NCBI GenBank assembly: GCA_009617715.1
Contig: VTFK01000469.1
Span: 124,001 to 188,000, forward strand
Reading direction: 5' to 3'
Source of the DNA: Plectrocnemia conspersa
Lineage: Eukaryota; Arthropoda; Insecta; Trichoptera; Polycentropodidae
DNA: 64,000 nucleotides
The notes beneath the pieces were generated by a model. The model had not been told where the DNA came from and searched no databases. It saw only the letters and a list, made by a program, of their open reading frames with translations. Shown one piece after another: positions 52,401 through 64,000 of this stretch (positions are counted from its first letter, which is position 1; every line of letters starts with the position of its first letter). The position numbers were made by a program, and so were the translations under genes.

Positions 52401-54700
52401 GTGATTTAAAATTAGGAAAAAAATACTTATAATGAAAGTATCACCGTATTCTGTTGGTCATAAATCTCATCAATAAAAAAAATGGAAAAATGCCACATTA
52501 ACCCACAAATTTCAAGAATCAGTAACTTTAATAAAAGGTGATTTAAATATAAACAATATATGCTTTAGAGACATAAATTTATATTATAATTGCACAATTA
52601 TTATCCGTCTATTTCTATTTAGAGGTTTATCTCAATTTTATTTATTTGTTATTAAAAAATGTCTAAAAAAAAGTGACTATGTATTCTATATTATTAATTT
52701 AAAACTACAGATCATTTATAAAATATCTCAAAAAAATTTAATAAATAGATATTTCTCACTCTCCAGCAAAATTGACAAAAAAAGATGGCAAGTAAAAACA
52801 TGTATAGAAGAAAACATGGAATCGTCGTTTCTGATCAGATATCTACGTATTTGAGGCGCAGAAATACCAAGATTACAAGAAAAATGCCCACTTTCACTCA
52901 GTTAACATTGTTATTATTATGAACCATTTAATTTATCGCCTTCCAAGAGATGCACTTTCCAGATATATATACATACATACACACAAAGGAGAAAAACGAG
53001 AAGAATAATCAACGGTGTGCAAATTGAAGAGAGTAGTTCGCGTTTTAATTATGCATAGCAATAATTCATGTGACATTTGCAATAATATCAAACCATTTCA
53101 TAAATGACTCTCATTGTCTAGCTATTGTACTTTAGGAAATAAACTACAACCGCAATGTAGTACACGATTTATTTATAATAGTACTAGTATTATAAAATTA
53201 ATTTTCCGTTAAATTTAACCTCATTATTCTAAAATAAATATTGTGAAGTATGCAATATATAAGTATGCGATAAATATAATAATAAATCAGTGTATTTGTG
53301 TGATTTGTAAAATAATGTTCTTTTTATGTTATTTTAATAATTATATGATTAAAAAATATATTAATTTATTACTTGTAAAATAATAACAAGAACTAATAAA
53401 TAAGTTACTAAATTACACACCTTGAGGATTTCGCTTTCAAATTAGCAAGACTGTTACTTTAACTGCTTCGACTCACTAATGATGTTCAGTAGTTTTCTTG
53501 TCAACTTTCTTACACGCGTAATATAAATATCACATAAGCATGTGCAATATATTCTATAACTTTTTGAAATATAGTAAAATATGAGTTTAATAAAATTGTA
53601 ATGTGTTTAATTAAAAAAATAAATAAAACACTAGTATAAGTCAACTATCCATTTAATTTGTGTAGTGTTAAGGATTGAGCATTATACAATATTTAAGATC
53701 CTATGAAATATTTTTAATGCACCTATATTTATATTTATATAAATATTATTGAGTTTTAATTTAGAATATTTGCGACATCTATTGATTAGGTATATAAATA
53801 TTTTTTATCAATGCATTCAGTTTGTTTTGCTGAGTCACAAATAGAAAAATATTTATAATAATTTAAAATAGTATATTAATTTAACTAAATTGATAGGGCT
53901 TAAAATAAAAATATTTATTTACATATATGTGATTAAATTAAAATATTTTTATAATTAACATATTAGGACTTTAATTTAGTTTTTATAATTAGTGTAATAT
54001 ATTAAGAATTCGATTTATTTTTTATTATTTTCATGTCTATATATAAAATATTTTTTATGTTTTAACGTCATTAAAATTTATGTTCTTAAATATTTTTATT
54101 AGAAACAGAAAGTGTACTGCAAAATAATATTAATATATGTATATGAATCTATATTAGCTTATTAATTAAAAAGTTTACATAAAAACCAAAAACATACTAC
54201 TACTATTATTTGATACATTTTATTAAACAGGAATAGTATTTACACCAAAAAATGGTTTTTCGCGTTTTATCTGAGCAAATAGATATTTCGATCATATACA
54301 TTAAGCTTCTTATCGAATTAAGGTATTTATTTTTAAAATAACAACATTTGAAGCTACGCAAAATTAGTAAGCTTAATAGTTTAAGAAGTAGTTGATGTTA
54401 ATGCATAATAATTGTTGGAATTTACTGTTCTTTTTATATGATATATATTTATGTATAATATTATTATTATTTTATAACTCTTATCTTTCAAAAATTAGTT
54501 TTAATGATAAATTTAAATTCTGTGTTTTAGCCACAATCTCTATATATACATTATGGCTTTGTGGTATGTCTAAAAAATTTGAATCGTACTTCTATTATTT
54601 TACTTGCGTTTTAAAATAACTATTTCCTCCCTCGTTTCTTATACAATATCGTCATTTCGCGTAATTATGCATAGTTAAATAATATGCGTTTATAATTGAC
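52401..54700. other. AT-rich intergenic DNA
   Basis: No gene, element end or RNA recognised. Frames such as 54392-54619 are low-complexity Phe/Leu/Ile/Tyr translations of AT-rich DNA. Confidence 0.45.
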
Positions 54701-54959
54701 ACTGTCGTCGTGTATAAACGTGAACTTTAAAGTAGTTTTACAGCGGTCGATCAGGTATTTGCCAATGAAAATCAACTTCGAAGCGTTGTGGACAAGATTG
54801 ACATAATCATAGTCCCGACTACGGAAACGCTTAGAGAAAGTTGTTCCAGCAGATCACATAGTACTTGATTCATTTTGGTTGTCCACGAGCGTTGAAGCAG
54901 ATATCGCAGACTTTAGCTTAAATATTTTTTTTATAAAAATTTTCCATATAAAAATAAAA

Positions 54960-55375
54960 TACAATGGTTTTGTTTTTTTATTACATAACAATGTTTATAT
55001 GTTGTCCTATATTTTTAAACGCCTATATAGGTCGCCTAAGAAATAAAACAAGTAAGGACCCACCAATTTTTCCATCCAACGTTTGGTCTGTTTATCATAG
55101 AACATTAAACGGAAGCGATAAGACCAATAATTTTGCCGAGGCATGTTATCGGAAACTATAATTGAGCTTTTGTAGCAGTTATCCAAATTTATAGATTTTT
55201 ATCAATGGTCTCAAATAAATCCAAATAAGGTATAATGTTGATTATGAGAGAATTATAGTAGGTTTTGAACATCAGCGCAAATAAGACACTACGAAGAAGC
55301 TGCCCAAATAATTGGTATAAAGGTTTTGAGATACGATAGAGAAAATTTAATACAATATTAACGTGGTATTGCATA
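54960..55375 (+). pseudogene. MULE (Mutator-like) transposase C-terminal remnant
   Basis: In one frame: DPPIFPSNVWSVYHRTLNGS, then DKTNNFAEACYRKL, followed after a stop by LSFCSSYPN and a frame-shifted FLSMV. This matches the 'PxFPxxxWNVYxRTLxGxxRTNNxxExWHRKxxxxFGxxHPxxWxF' region near the end of insect MULE (often FLYWCH-linked) transposases. A GC-richer stretch at 54720-54900 upstream may also belong to it. Confidence 0.7.
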
Positions 55376-55503
55376 TATATAATTATAATATAAGTTAATA
55401 ATTTAAAAAAAAATTGTTTTTTATTTATTATACTTTTGCGTTTTAATTTATATTTTACTAATATTTACAATAAAGCTAAGCGTGCAAGTTTTTTAAAATT
55501 TCT

Positions 55504-55548
55504 GTCGCCCATATGACCGTCGCCCAAATAACCATCGCCCATTTGTCG
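55504..55548. repeat. Three-unit 15-bp tandem repeat (GTCGCCCAWATGACC)
   Basis: Units are GTCGCCCATATGACC, GTCGCCCAAATAACC and ATCGCCCATTTGTCG. It lies about 130 bp beyond the MULE remnant and may be its terminus. Confidence 0.8.
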
Positions 55549-55789
55549 CTTACTGAAGCGCCTATTTGTCACGTTGCAAAGCCAGATTGTCGTCTTTGCC
55601 ACGCCTTTGCCAGTCTGTATTGCCAGTTACCGCGGAGCTCAGTAGTAGCTAATTAAATTGCCCCCCACAAGTTCAATATTTTAAATTTTTTCTTATAATA
55701 ATATAATAATTACATATGTTGACGCGTCATAAAAAAATATAATATTGCTTCTTCAATTACTGACATAAAATAATTGTTTGTACTAATAA

Positions 55790-57042
55790 ATTGTGCAGTT
55801 CATATCTTATATTACAAGTAGACGTCGTATACACAGATTTTGAAAAAGCATTTGATAAAGTTAACCATGCTTTACTTGTAAAAAAGTTATCTAATTTCGG
55901 GTTTTCTGAAGATCTCAAAAATCTATTCTCAAATTACTTGACCAATAGATATCAATTCGTCAAGTATAATAACTCCTTTTCAGAACGATATAAGACTCAA
56001 GGATCCAATTTGGGTCCATTGTTGTTTTTATTGTTCATTAATGACATAGAAACAGCAATAGAGCATTCAGATTTTTTATTATATGCAGATGACTTGAAAA
56101 TTTACAAGAAAATACATTCGATTTCTGATTCCCTCGACCTACAGGAGGATCTCAACTCTATATGGAAATGGGCTTGCTATAACCAATTGCCTTTCAGTGT
56201 AAAGAAATGTCACACAATTTCATTTTCAAGGTCATTAACGCCGGCAAAATATTCATACCATCTAGGCGCCTATTTTCTGAAAAGGTTTTCTTCAACTAAG
56301 GATTTAGGAGTGACTTTCGAAGAACGTTGGAAATTTAGCCAGCACATTGCAGAGACTCATAGCAAATCCTTAAAAATGCTCGGGTTTATCTTGAGAAATG
56401 CGCGTTACTTCAGGAATACTTTAGTAGTGCGCACTCTTTATGATACTCTAGTCTGCAGCATACTAGAAACTACAATAGCTCCATCATTTGGATCCCAGGC
56501 GTAATGAATCATGGTAATGAATTGAAGCTGGAAAAAGTACAACGTAAATTTCTTCGATATTTATACTTGAAGGAATACGGGTATTATCCGTTCTTGTTTC
56601 CCAGTGCTTTTATTTTGGGAGCCCTGGGATACGTTTCTTTGTCGACTCGCAGAAGTGTTTATGTAATTAAATACTTCTGGAAATTGCTCAAGGGCATCGT
56701 AGACAATCTGAAGGTGGTTATAGTTCTCGGTCGCGTCCACTATTCTTGCCTGTTAAATGTAGAATTGGAGCACTTGCCAACTCTTCTCTGGCCAAGGCTA
56801 TTTATCTGCTCAATTCTGTCCATAGTAATATTGACATTTTCTCTTGCACATATGGAGTTTTGGTTCAGTTCGTATGGGACAATGCACACCTGTTGAGGTG
56901 ATTTGTGTCTGTTGTTTTGTCTTGTTTATATTTGTATGTATTATGATGTATTAGTACTTTTGACTATCGTGACGCATTAGGTTTGCCTGTCAGGTCACGA
57001 TGGTTATAATTTTAATAAATAAATAAATAAATAAATAAATAT
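55790..57042 (+). mobile_element. Jockey-clade LINE, 5'-truncated (family 1, best copy)
   Basis: The first frame (55791-56504) reads DFEKAFDKVNHALLVKKLSN, then QGSNLGPLLFLLFINDI and LLYADDLKIY, so fingers and palm of the reverse transcriptase including the catalytic YADD are present. One stop after FGSQA and a frame change lead to a second open stretch (56504-56896) with KLEKVQRKFLRYLYLKEYGY, the usual Jockey C-terminus. The 3' UTR ends at a (TAAA)n tail (about 57013-57042). The endonuclease and ORF1 are missing. Copies 1 and 2 are at 0.9 and 43.4 kb. Confidence 0.92.
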
Positions 57043-58288
57043 TTAAAATGTAAGAAATTTTCGATATAGATTATTGTAGTATCTTAGGAATGTCATCACT
57101 GTCATATTCCAGTTTGCTCATCACTGTCATATTGTGTCAGTTTCTTAAGTATAGATTATATAATGAACATAAATATTATTTTTTTACATTCGCGTTTAAA
57201 CTATATAACTATAATACGAACGATTATTTAAATGTCGGTTAAAGTTGTATAAAGCTCTAGAATACATTAAACATTTTATTAGTAAGTTTTTATAAATCTG
57301 TAATTTCTTATTTTAGTGTCGATTGACCATATCTGACAAATAGAGAGTATAGATAATATGATTATTAGTAATGACTCGTGGTTCGGAGGAAACCTGAGAA
57401 AATCAATTACTAAAACGTTTTCCATGCAAAACTTGATTATCAAAGAAACAACATCTTTTTATTTCATTTGTATAAAATTAGTTTAATTTCAATCGAATTT
57501 CCTGCCAATATTATAATATATTTACTGCAGGGTAAACGATACATTGTAACACATAAAGTATAACGTTCTTATTACCTACTTAATGTAACCGATGTTTTTG
57601 AGTTCGTATTGTATTTCATATGAACAACTTTTCCGTAACATAATATCACATACTGACACATATGAACGTGTTTTAATTCCCAGCTTAATTACCTATATTC
57701 TTATTTAATTCTTTCATACTAAGGATTTTTTCATTTTTAGTATTTGCGTATATATTGTACATTGTAGTTAATGTATATGTATCCTCATATTATATAAAAA
57801 CGACATGTACCTCGTATTACGTATAATCTTGTTATATCCGACGAAGAACCTATCTTGGCAACTTAAAAGAATGTCATCCTCGACCAGATTCACTCGATTT
57901 TCACAAAGCTTGTGTGAAAGTTGAAGCAATTTATTTCAATATTAAATGTAAATTTTAGTTATTAAAAATATATAAATAAATCAGTCATACTCTATATATA
58001 ATATATATTTGTATAGATACGTATAAATATTTTAATTTAAAATGTTTAAAATAAACATTAAAGGTTTGACAAATATTCGATTAAGTACAAATAAATAGGC
58101 AATGTACTTTTACTATAAGCAAATAAACTGTATTTCTGGTTCTAATTATACATTATTTAACATTGTTAAAATAAATATAATATGTAGTTTCAAGTGTAAA
58201 AATGTTTTCGTAATCACAAATAAACAATTCAGTTCTAATAGCACTCTATTATAAAAGCAAAAAATTATAAAAACACTATCATCTAGAG
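57043..58288. other. AT-rich intergenic DNA
   Basis: A near-direct duplication 'catcactgtcatatt' occurs at about 57094 and 57119. Nothing else recognised. Confidence 0.45.
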
Positions 58289-58577
58289 CAGTGATGGCGA
58301 ACATTTTATATTATAAAAGAGAGAATAGAAAATCAAAAATATTAAAAATACAAAGTATAAATAACGAAAGTCGGAGTTATAAAAAAATATTTCCATGTGG
58401 ACGTTGAGTACCTAATTTTCTATCGTATCAATACACCTGTGTATGTCATACATGGTTGTAAAACGTCATGTTTCGTAGTAAAAAGTAGTTTTTAACCATC
58501 CAAGTGACCCACGAGCTAGTATAAAAAAAATAATGAACAAAATTTCACCCACTTCACAAAAAGCTTCGCCATCCCTG
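58289..58577. mobile_element. Short hAT MITE (CAGTGATGGCGAA ends)
   Basis: The left end is CAGTGATGGCGAACATTTT. The right end inverted is CAGGGATGGCGAAGCTTTTT. This is a widespread hAT terminus. Flanking octamers atctagag and agcttgag agree only in part, so it is old. No coding capacity. Confidence 0.75.
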
Positions 58578-59004
58578 AGCTTGAGTGAAAAATATGTCAT
58601 TAATAAACGACAAAAATAAATGTGTGTTTCCTTTATATCATATTTATGAAAATTTTATAAAATTGCAAGCAATTCAATTAAAAAATAATAATGATACATT
58701 TCCTATCTTATTCATTCTTGAGATTATTATCCATATAAACTTTTTTTACCTTTTCATGTTCTTTCTACTATAATATGTCAGCAGATATAAACGTAAATTA
58801 TTGGTTATAAAGCAAGAATGCAATTATTTATAAATAGCCGTGAATAAAATGATGTAGTATTTAAGAGCAGAGAAATGAGACAATCTCGCCATTCGTTCAT
58901 TGGAACTGCATCAGTTTACTGTACACAATATTGTGAGCTGTGGTTTAAACGTGTATATAAATAAATTATATAAATTTTTAAGAAAAGCATATAAAAGGAT
59001 CAAT

Positions 59005-59025
59005 ATGCTATCGGTTAAAGATTTA
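59005..59025 (+). CDS. Small secreted gene exon 1 (MLSVKDL)
   Basis: A 21-nt exon ending at donor gtgagt. The TATAAAAG at 58990 is too near the ATG to be its TATA box. Confidence 0.75.
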
Positions 59026-60020
59026 GTGAGTGATTTTTTTTCTAGTCTTTATCTCAGTGTATTAACCCACTATCGTTATTTCAGCTCTTTCGTGTATTGT
59101 TATTGTTTTTTATAATTTTGGAAGCTTTTTCTCATCCTCAGTCATACGAACAGTAAGTAATTTATATATTATATTAATAAATTAATCAATAGAACAAAAA
59201 TATTTAATTTTTGGTATTTATTATTATTTTAGCAGTCATGTTAAAATCCACATACCTGTATATAAACACACAAGGACACACACAAGGACAGTTATTAAAA
59301 AAGTTCCAATTCCAGTGCCAGTTCCAGTACCAATACATCACAAAGAAGAACATCACACTTTTCACTGGTTTGTACATTTTACAATGTATATAACAAAAAA
59401 TCCTCCTAAAAAATATTTTAATTTAAATATTAAGGATATTAGAAGGTTTCTAAAATACAAATCATTATATTATATTTCCTAAAAATAAAATCCGTCTCAG
59501 ATTTTATACAATTTTTCTCTGAATATTTATTATTCATACGTTTTAGTTATGCTAAAAAAATTGTTCTGTTTATGGTAGCTTAATCTTATTTTTTTTTATT
59601 TTTATGGAATTTTGTATTATAATTATCTAAACATCTTTCTGAAGCTTTTTTATATTATTTTGAAAATTTAATTAGATTAAAAATAAATATAACAAATTAG
59701 ATTTTGATTTTAGTACTCTAAAAAATACACAAACATCGACGGAATATTTAAAATTCATTTTAAATTACAGACGTATAGAAATATGTATGTAGCTACACAA
59801 AGCTATATTAAGCACTATTGGTTGTTATAGAATTTTAAAATATTATAATAAATACTTATGAAAAACTGTTTGCATTAGTTAAAGAACTGTATAATATTTG
59901 CATTAAACCGACGATACATATGTATTTTATTAAATGATAATTGAAATAATAAAACTTTTTGCTAATTATTTTTTCAGGCCAGAAAAATCATACGGAAAAG
60001 GTGCATCGTTATTCGACTGA
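59005..60020 (+). CDS. Small secreted His/Pro-rich protein (four exons)
   Basis: Exons 59005-59025, 59085-59152, 59236-59367 and 59978-60020 join in frame to 264 nt, giving 87 residues plus stop. Exon 2 supplies a hydrophobic signal core (VLLLFFIILEAFSHP). The mature part reads HHVKIHIPVYKHTRTHTRTV, then IKKVPIPVPVPVPIHHKEEH and ends KSYGKGASLFD. His and Val-Pro repeats of this sort are common in small insect cuticular or secreted proteins. There is no known domain. The acceptor of exon 3 is TAGCAG, so 59233 is an alternative start that adds one Ser. The first two introns match those of the Gly/His-rich gene in phase and in donor sequence, which argues for common origin. The name is unknown. 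Confidence 0.82.
59085..59152 (+). CDS. Small secreted gene exon 2 (signal peptide)
   Basis: The acceptor is ttatttcag, after a 59-bp intron. It ends QSYE plus CA at donor gtaagt. Confidence 0.85.
59236..59367 (+). CDS. Small secreted gene exon 3 (His/Pro-rich)
   Basis: The acceptor is ttttagcag, and use of the first AG would start the exon at 59233. It ends HTFH plus TG at donor gtttgt. Confidence 0.85.
59978..60020 (+). CDS. Small secreted gene exon 4 (C-terminus)
   Basis: The acceptor is ttttttcag. It completes Trp, then PEKSYGKGASLFD and TGA. Confidence 0.82.
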
Positions 60021-61332
60021 TATTTGCTGACTACATAATTTTATAATCATAAGACTTGTACAACAAATAATTATTCTTAAATCGTATGAAATATAATATA
60101 TTATTATAAAAAAATATTGCATATTGCATAGCTTACGCGTGTTATTAACTAATTATTTTACTTATATTTTATAAGGTATAAACATTGAGTGGCAGTGCGA
60201 TTGTTACATATGTAATTATATATTATGTATATATAAGTTGTTATATTAAAATTTAAATATAAATATAACATCAGTATTTTATTTTATATAGATTATTTTA
60301 TTGATCTCGCATATCATAAATTGTAATTAGTTCATGAAATTAGACGATATGTAAATAAATATTTAAATTTTTAAACGACTTTTACTTTTACATTTGAAAA
60401 TTATATTATATTTGTTGAAACAATTTAAAAACTAATATTGAAGTAATTGTTTAATTTTAGCAATATTTTCAAAATCGTGTAATTTATTAAGTATTTTTTT
60501 ATAAATTGGTTTCGGTAAGTGTTTTGTATCTTATTATGTACATATAAATAATATATGTAATTTTTCTGTTTGGCACATAATAACCGGCTACACAAGTTAT
60601 TATCCAAAATAATGAAGTACATATGTATGTATGTGGCTTGGTTATGTATAATAATGTCAATGCATAAACATAATACAATTTATATTACGCGTTTATATTT
60701 AATGTTTAAATTTTAGGTATTATTTTATTTTGTATATAACAGTTTTTTTTTAAAAAGTACTTGAAATGAATATTTATTTAATGGGTTCTTATATTTGAAG
60801 CATCTGTACTAAAAATGCAATATCAGTAGCTAGATTATAAAATAAATTTTATTTTACAGATCTTTTTTATCATTTACATATCTTGATACACCAGTGTTTG
60901 AAAATGTTTTGATTGTTTTAACGTCTTTAAAAATATATTGAATATTTTACATATCTTTATAATAACTCTTTTATAAAGCATTATTTTTACCTTAAACAAA
61001 AATCGCATATGTTTTTATGAACAATTTTAGTAGCGTTGAACTTTAGTTTTAGCAAATCTAGTATTAAAATGCATATCTTCAATTTCAAGAACTATTAAAT
61101 CTGTATAAAAAAGAGACAAATTGTCGAAAATGGGATACAAATGTAATTTAATTTATGCTACATGATAACAAAATAGAGATATTTAATATTTTACACCAAA
61201 TTATCTTAGAACATAAAGTTGAATTTGATAATAAAATTTACATCATATTGAATAATAACTAGGATTATATGCAGATCCATGCAATATTAAATAATTTTAT
61301 AGGATTTAGTCTAATAATATTTTTATATATCA
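60021..61332. other. 3' flank and AT-rich intergenic DNA
   Basis: A candidate AATAAA for the small secreted gene is at 60354. No other feature recognised. Confidence 0.4.
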
Positions 61333-61665
61333 AGGTCGTAATAGCGTAGTTAGTACGGTATTGACTTGTAATCCAGAGGCTGCGAATTCGAGCCACGGCA
61401 GAACACTGAAGCTATAATTAAAAACCAGCCCCAGCTGCAAAGTGACATTATAAAATACAATACACATAATAATTCATAATTATTTATATGGATGTCACCG
61501 ATTCCCAGATTGAGTTTGGGAATCGGTGACATCCAAGTCTGGTGATTTTACATACATATATGTAGGTATTCATTATATCTTATTGGCTTACCCAGTTGGT
61601 ACAGATTTACTCCATTGTAACGTATTGGCTCACACCTGTCAGGTTACAACGAAAGATTAAAAAAA
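61333..61665 (+). mobile_element. tRNA-derived SINE
   Basis: The head at 61333-61402 has box A TAGCGTAGTTAGT (61342-61354), an anticodon-like 'gacttgtaatc' and box B GAATTCGAGCC (61384-61394), with tRNA-like spacing. A body follows that contains a perfect hairpin (61490-61534). It ends near 'caggttacaacgaaagatt' and an A-rich tail. The head resembles tRNA-Thr (TGT), by eye only. Confidence 0.65.
61490..61534. repeat. Perfect 18-bp hairpin, 9-nt loop
   Basis: GGATGTCACCGATTCCCA (61490-61507) and TGGGAATCGGTGACATCC (61517-61534) are exact reverse complements. It is GC-richer than its surroundings. Confidence 0.95.
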
Positions 61666-61669
61666 ATAC

Positions 61670-63595
61670 ATAAACAGCTGTTGAAACTTTATGGTAAAGA
61701 TTTACTAATAATGGGGATCGCAAAAAAATACTTCTATGAATATTTATTTATATTATATACTTATAATTAAGAATAAAAAGTGTAGTGTTCTTGTCTATGT
61801 ATATTATATATCGAACATAATGCATCGACAATATTAAAAAAAACAACTATTATTCTTCAGTAATGTTATAAAGAATAATGGTTGTCAAATGAAGTTATGT
61901 TCCAAAAATGGTTAGCCTGTGCTTTAAAGTATTTTAATAATAATTGCTATAGTCAGATATTGCAACACACCTGTACCATAATAACATTAAGTAATGGAGT
62001 TTCTATATTCAAAGTTTATTATTGAAATACCTATAAAATATCAAGAGAGTTTATTTAATTTTTATATTAAAAATTCATTATCTCGTCCTAACAATAAAAA
62101 TGTCTTTCAAGAGCACACGAAAATATGATTGCTATTTTTTGTTTCAAGTTTTATACCGTTACTAAAATATTGATTGTTTCGTTTGCGACTAGCTAATAAA
62201 TAAAAATAAAAATAATACTATAAGACGCGTTAAATGTATAGCTTATTCAAAAGCTTTTTCGTGATTTTTTTTTTTATTTTTAGCACACAGCTTGGTATTA
62301 ATTAAATATAATATTTATTTTATTGAATAGTGTGTGGAAAACTCCGACACCTTTTAGTACTAAAACAAATCCTGTATTAAATACAAAATTTGGAGAAGGA
62401 TCCAAAATAAAGGTTTAAGAACGGTTAAAATATTTTCAAGAAAGCTCGTAATACATAGAAGAGAGATAGAGCCTAGCAGACTAATCACTGATAAAAAAAA
62501 TTAGATATTGTGTATAATAATCACCGAAGCAATATTAAAGAGATTGATGAAGCAGTTAATAACTTTTGAACTTTCAACAAAACTGCAATCGTGCAAAAAT
62601 TACCGAGAAATTATTGAATGAAGTCGATGATCCAGCATTGCTCCAATGTATTAAATCAAATGAAAACTGTTCTGAAGATATAATGTCCAAAAAAGCACGC
62701 TTAGTTCGATCGAATGTAAAAGTGTCTTACTATTTTATTTAATTGAGAGCACAGTTTTACGCAATTTTCTTGAGACAATCCAAAGAAAACTATCAACATT
62801 TTGGGAAAACAGCTCGTATTTGTATTTTTGTAAAAAGTATACCGTACTAACTAGATATGGAACCGTACTAACTACGTCTGTTTATGTTCATGCAGATAAG
62901 ATGACATCGGAAGAACAATGTTTTGCGACCATGGAAGAGGATAAAGACTGTATCATATAATGCATTCCACAAATATAACTGGATTAAATAAATAATATAT
63001 GGTGGAAATTTGTAAACCCTTTGATTTAAAAAATATATAAATAATTTTTGATAAAACTAAAATTATTTTTTTATACAAAATAAACACAAAATTGTGATGA
63101 TTTTAGAAGAAGACATTTTAATTTTACGCTTAATGCTTAGATATAGTTACTATGCAAAATATGCAACATATACAAAATTAACAAAATAATGAGAGTGATT
63201 ATGTAAAAAAAAATCTACTGCAGTACCTCAAATCTCAATATAGTTTTAATAATATTTTTTCCAAAATTTTGTATTAAAATATTTTGTATAAAAACAAATC
63301 GACTATAACTTCCCATTTGTTATCATGTGGAATATATAACTTTGGAGTAGGTAATTAAATATCTGTAAATTACAATCGATCTGTTTACAAATGACAAGTG
63401 CAAGATCACCATTTGATGTAAAATAATTTATTTTAATAAATAAAATAATGAGAACTCTACATTTAACAATTGCAAGAAGAATTGACGATCTCTTAAATAG
63501 TATATAAATAAATTTAAATGAGCGAATCTCTAACTGTAAATATCTTTAGGTTTGGATAAAAGCTGTGACATTGGTTTAATAATTACTTATATAAA
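61670..63595. other. AT-rich intergenic DNA
   Basis: ACCGTACTAACTA occurs twice, 21 bp apart (62841 and 62862). Scattered short frames at 62330-62960 look like eroded coding sequence, but I cannot name a family. Confidence 0.4.
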
Positions 63596-63599
63596 ATAA

Positions 63600-64000
63600 A
63601 ACAAAAAAGTTAAAATAAATAATGTATATTCTGAAGAGAAATTAGTGTCTTATGGAGTACCACAAGGGTCTAAATTGGACCATTGTTATTTGTTTTGTAT
63701 ATTAAATATATAGTTAATAACGTTGAAAAAAATGTAAAATTCATCTATTTGCGGATGACACATTAATGTATTGCATAGGTGATAACATTAAAGAAATTGT
63801 AAATAATTTAAATAATGAATTAAGTATATTAGAAATATGGTTAAAGAATAATGTACTTAAATTAAATGAGAATAAAACTAAATGTATGTTTATTAATTAT
63901 AAAAAATGTGTTAGATAATAGTACCAAAATAGTAATAAATAACTCTAGTATAGAAATAGTGGATAATATAAAATATTTAGGAGTAATTGTTGATACAAAA
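63600..64000 (+). mobile_element. LINE reverse-transcriptase fragment running off the window
   Basis: SYGVPQGSKL (63650-63679) is followed, after a frame change, by LFADDTLMYCIGDNIKEIVN, NLNNELSILEIWLKNNVLKL and NENKTKCMFIN. These are the QGS, catalytic ADD and WxxxNxLxLNxxKT blocks of non-LTR RT. The catalytic Asp pair is intact, but the frame is broken. It continues past 64000. Confidence 0.8.

Noticed and set aside
58989..58996. TATAAAAG before the small secreted gene as its TATA box
   Set aside because: It is only about 10 bp upstream of the ATG, which would leave no room for a transcription start before the start codon.
58900..59115. 71-codon frame reading through the start of the small secreted gene
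   Set aside because: It runs through a donor (gtgagt at 59026) and an acceptor (59084). The spliced version gives a proper signal peptide and matches the neighbouring paralogue.
62330..62960. Possible eroded coding region
   Set aside because: Short frames without any block I could tie to a family. Reported only as unassigned intergenic DNA.

Overview
This is nuclear DNA from an insect. It is strongly AT-rich and intron-bearing, and it is dense in LINE, mariner, hAT and other DNA-transposon remains. Three multi-exon protein genes can be reconstructed, all on the + strand. The order within insects is not fixed by anything I can see. The full-length BMAL-type clock protein argues against a drosophilid, because that lineage lost the C-terminal activation domain.

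The left third (6.2-23.7 kb) is one gene, cycle (cyc, the insect BMAL1/ARNTL orthologue). It has nine coding exons with matching splice phases that give a 637-residue bHLH-PAS protein ending in the BMAL activation tail. Its introns hold a nested hAT MITE inside a LINE remnant, a 1.08-kb Tourist-like inverted-repeat element carrying a CACGTG E-box, a Buster-type hAT transposase remnant, a Jockey RT scrap, and a 1.1-kb hAT element with a perfect 8-bp target duplication. Just 3' of the stop codon lies an antisense, internally deleted 5S rRNA pseudogene.

From 24 to 48 kb I find no host gene I can defend. This stretch is a transposon graveyard: mariner fossils of several kinds, Jockey-clade LINEs of two families, a ZMYM/DUF4371-like hAT fossil, tRNA-derived SINE heads, and a second copy of the young hAT family sitting in a LINE 3' end with an ATGCGCAG target duplication.

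The right third has two small secreted-protein genes: a Gly/His-rich, probably cuticular protein (48.78-50.58 kb, 3 exons, 330 aa) and an 87-88-aa His/Pro-rich protein (59.0-60.0 kb, 4 exons). Both have a very short first exon ending in GTGAGT, a signal-peptide second exon ending in a split CA|T or CA|C codon at GTAAGT, and a third exon opening with a His-Val-X-Ile-X-(Val/Ile)-(Ile-)Pro motif. They look like divergent paralogues. Between them lie a third copy of the hAT family (CTCGTCAC duplication), a MULE transposase remnant beside a 15-bp tandem repeat, and the best-preserved Jockey copy.

I found no new molecular machine. The most useful observations are the three-copy hAT family with verified target duplications, the paired secreted genes, tandem (NAGNAG) splice acceptors in two of the three genes, the antisense 5S pseudogene beside cyc, a set of near-perfect hairpins, and three loci with short three-unit tandem repeats of a similar build.
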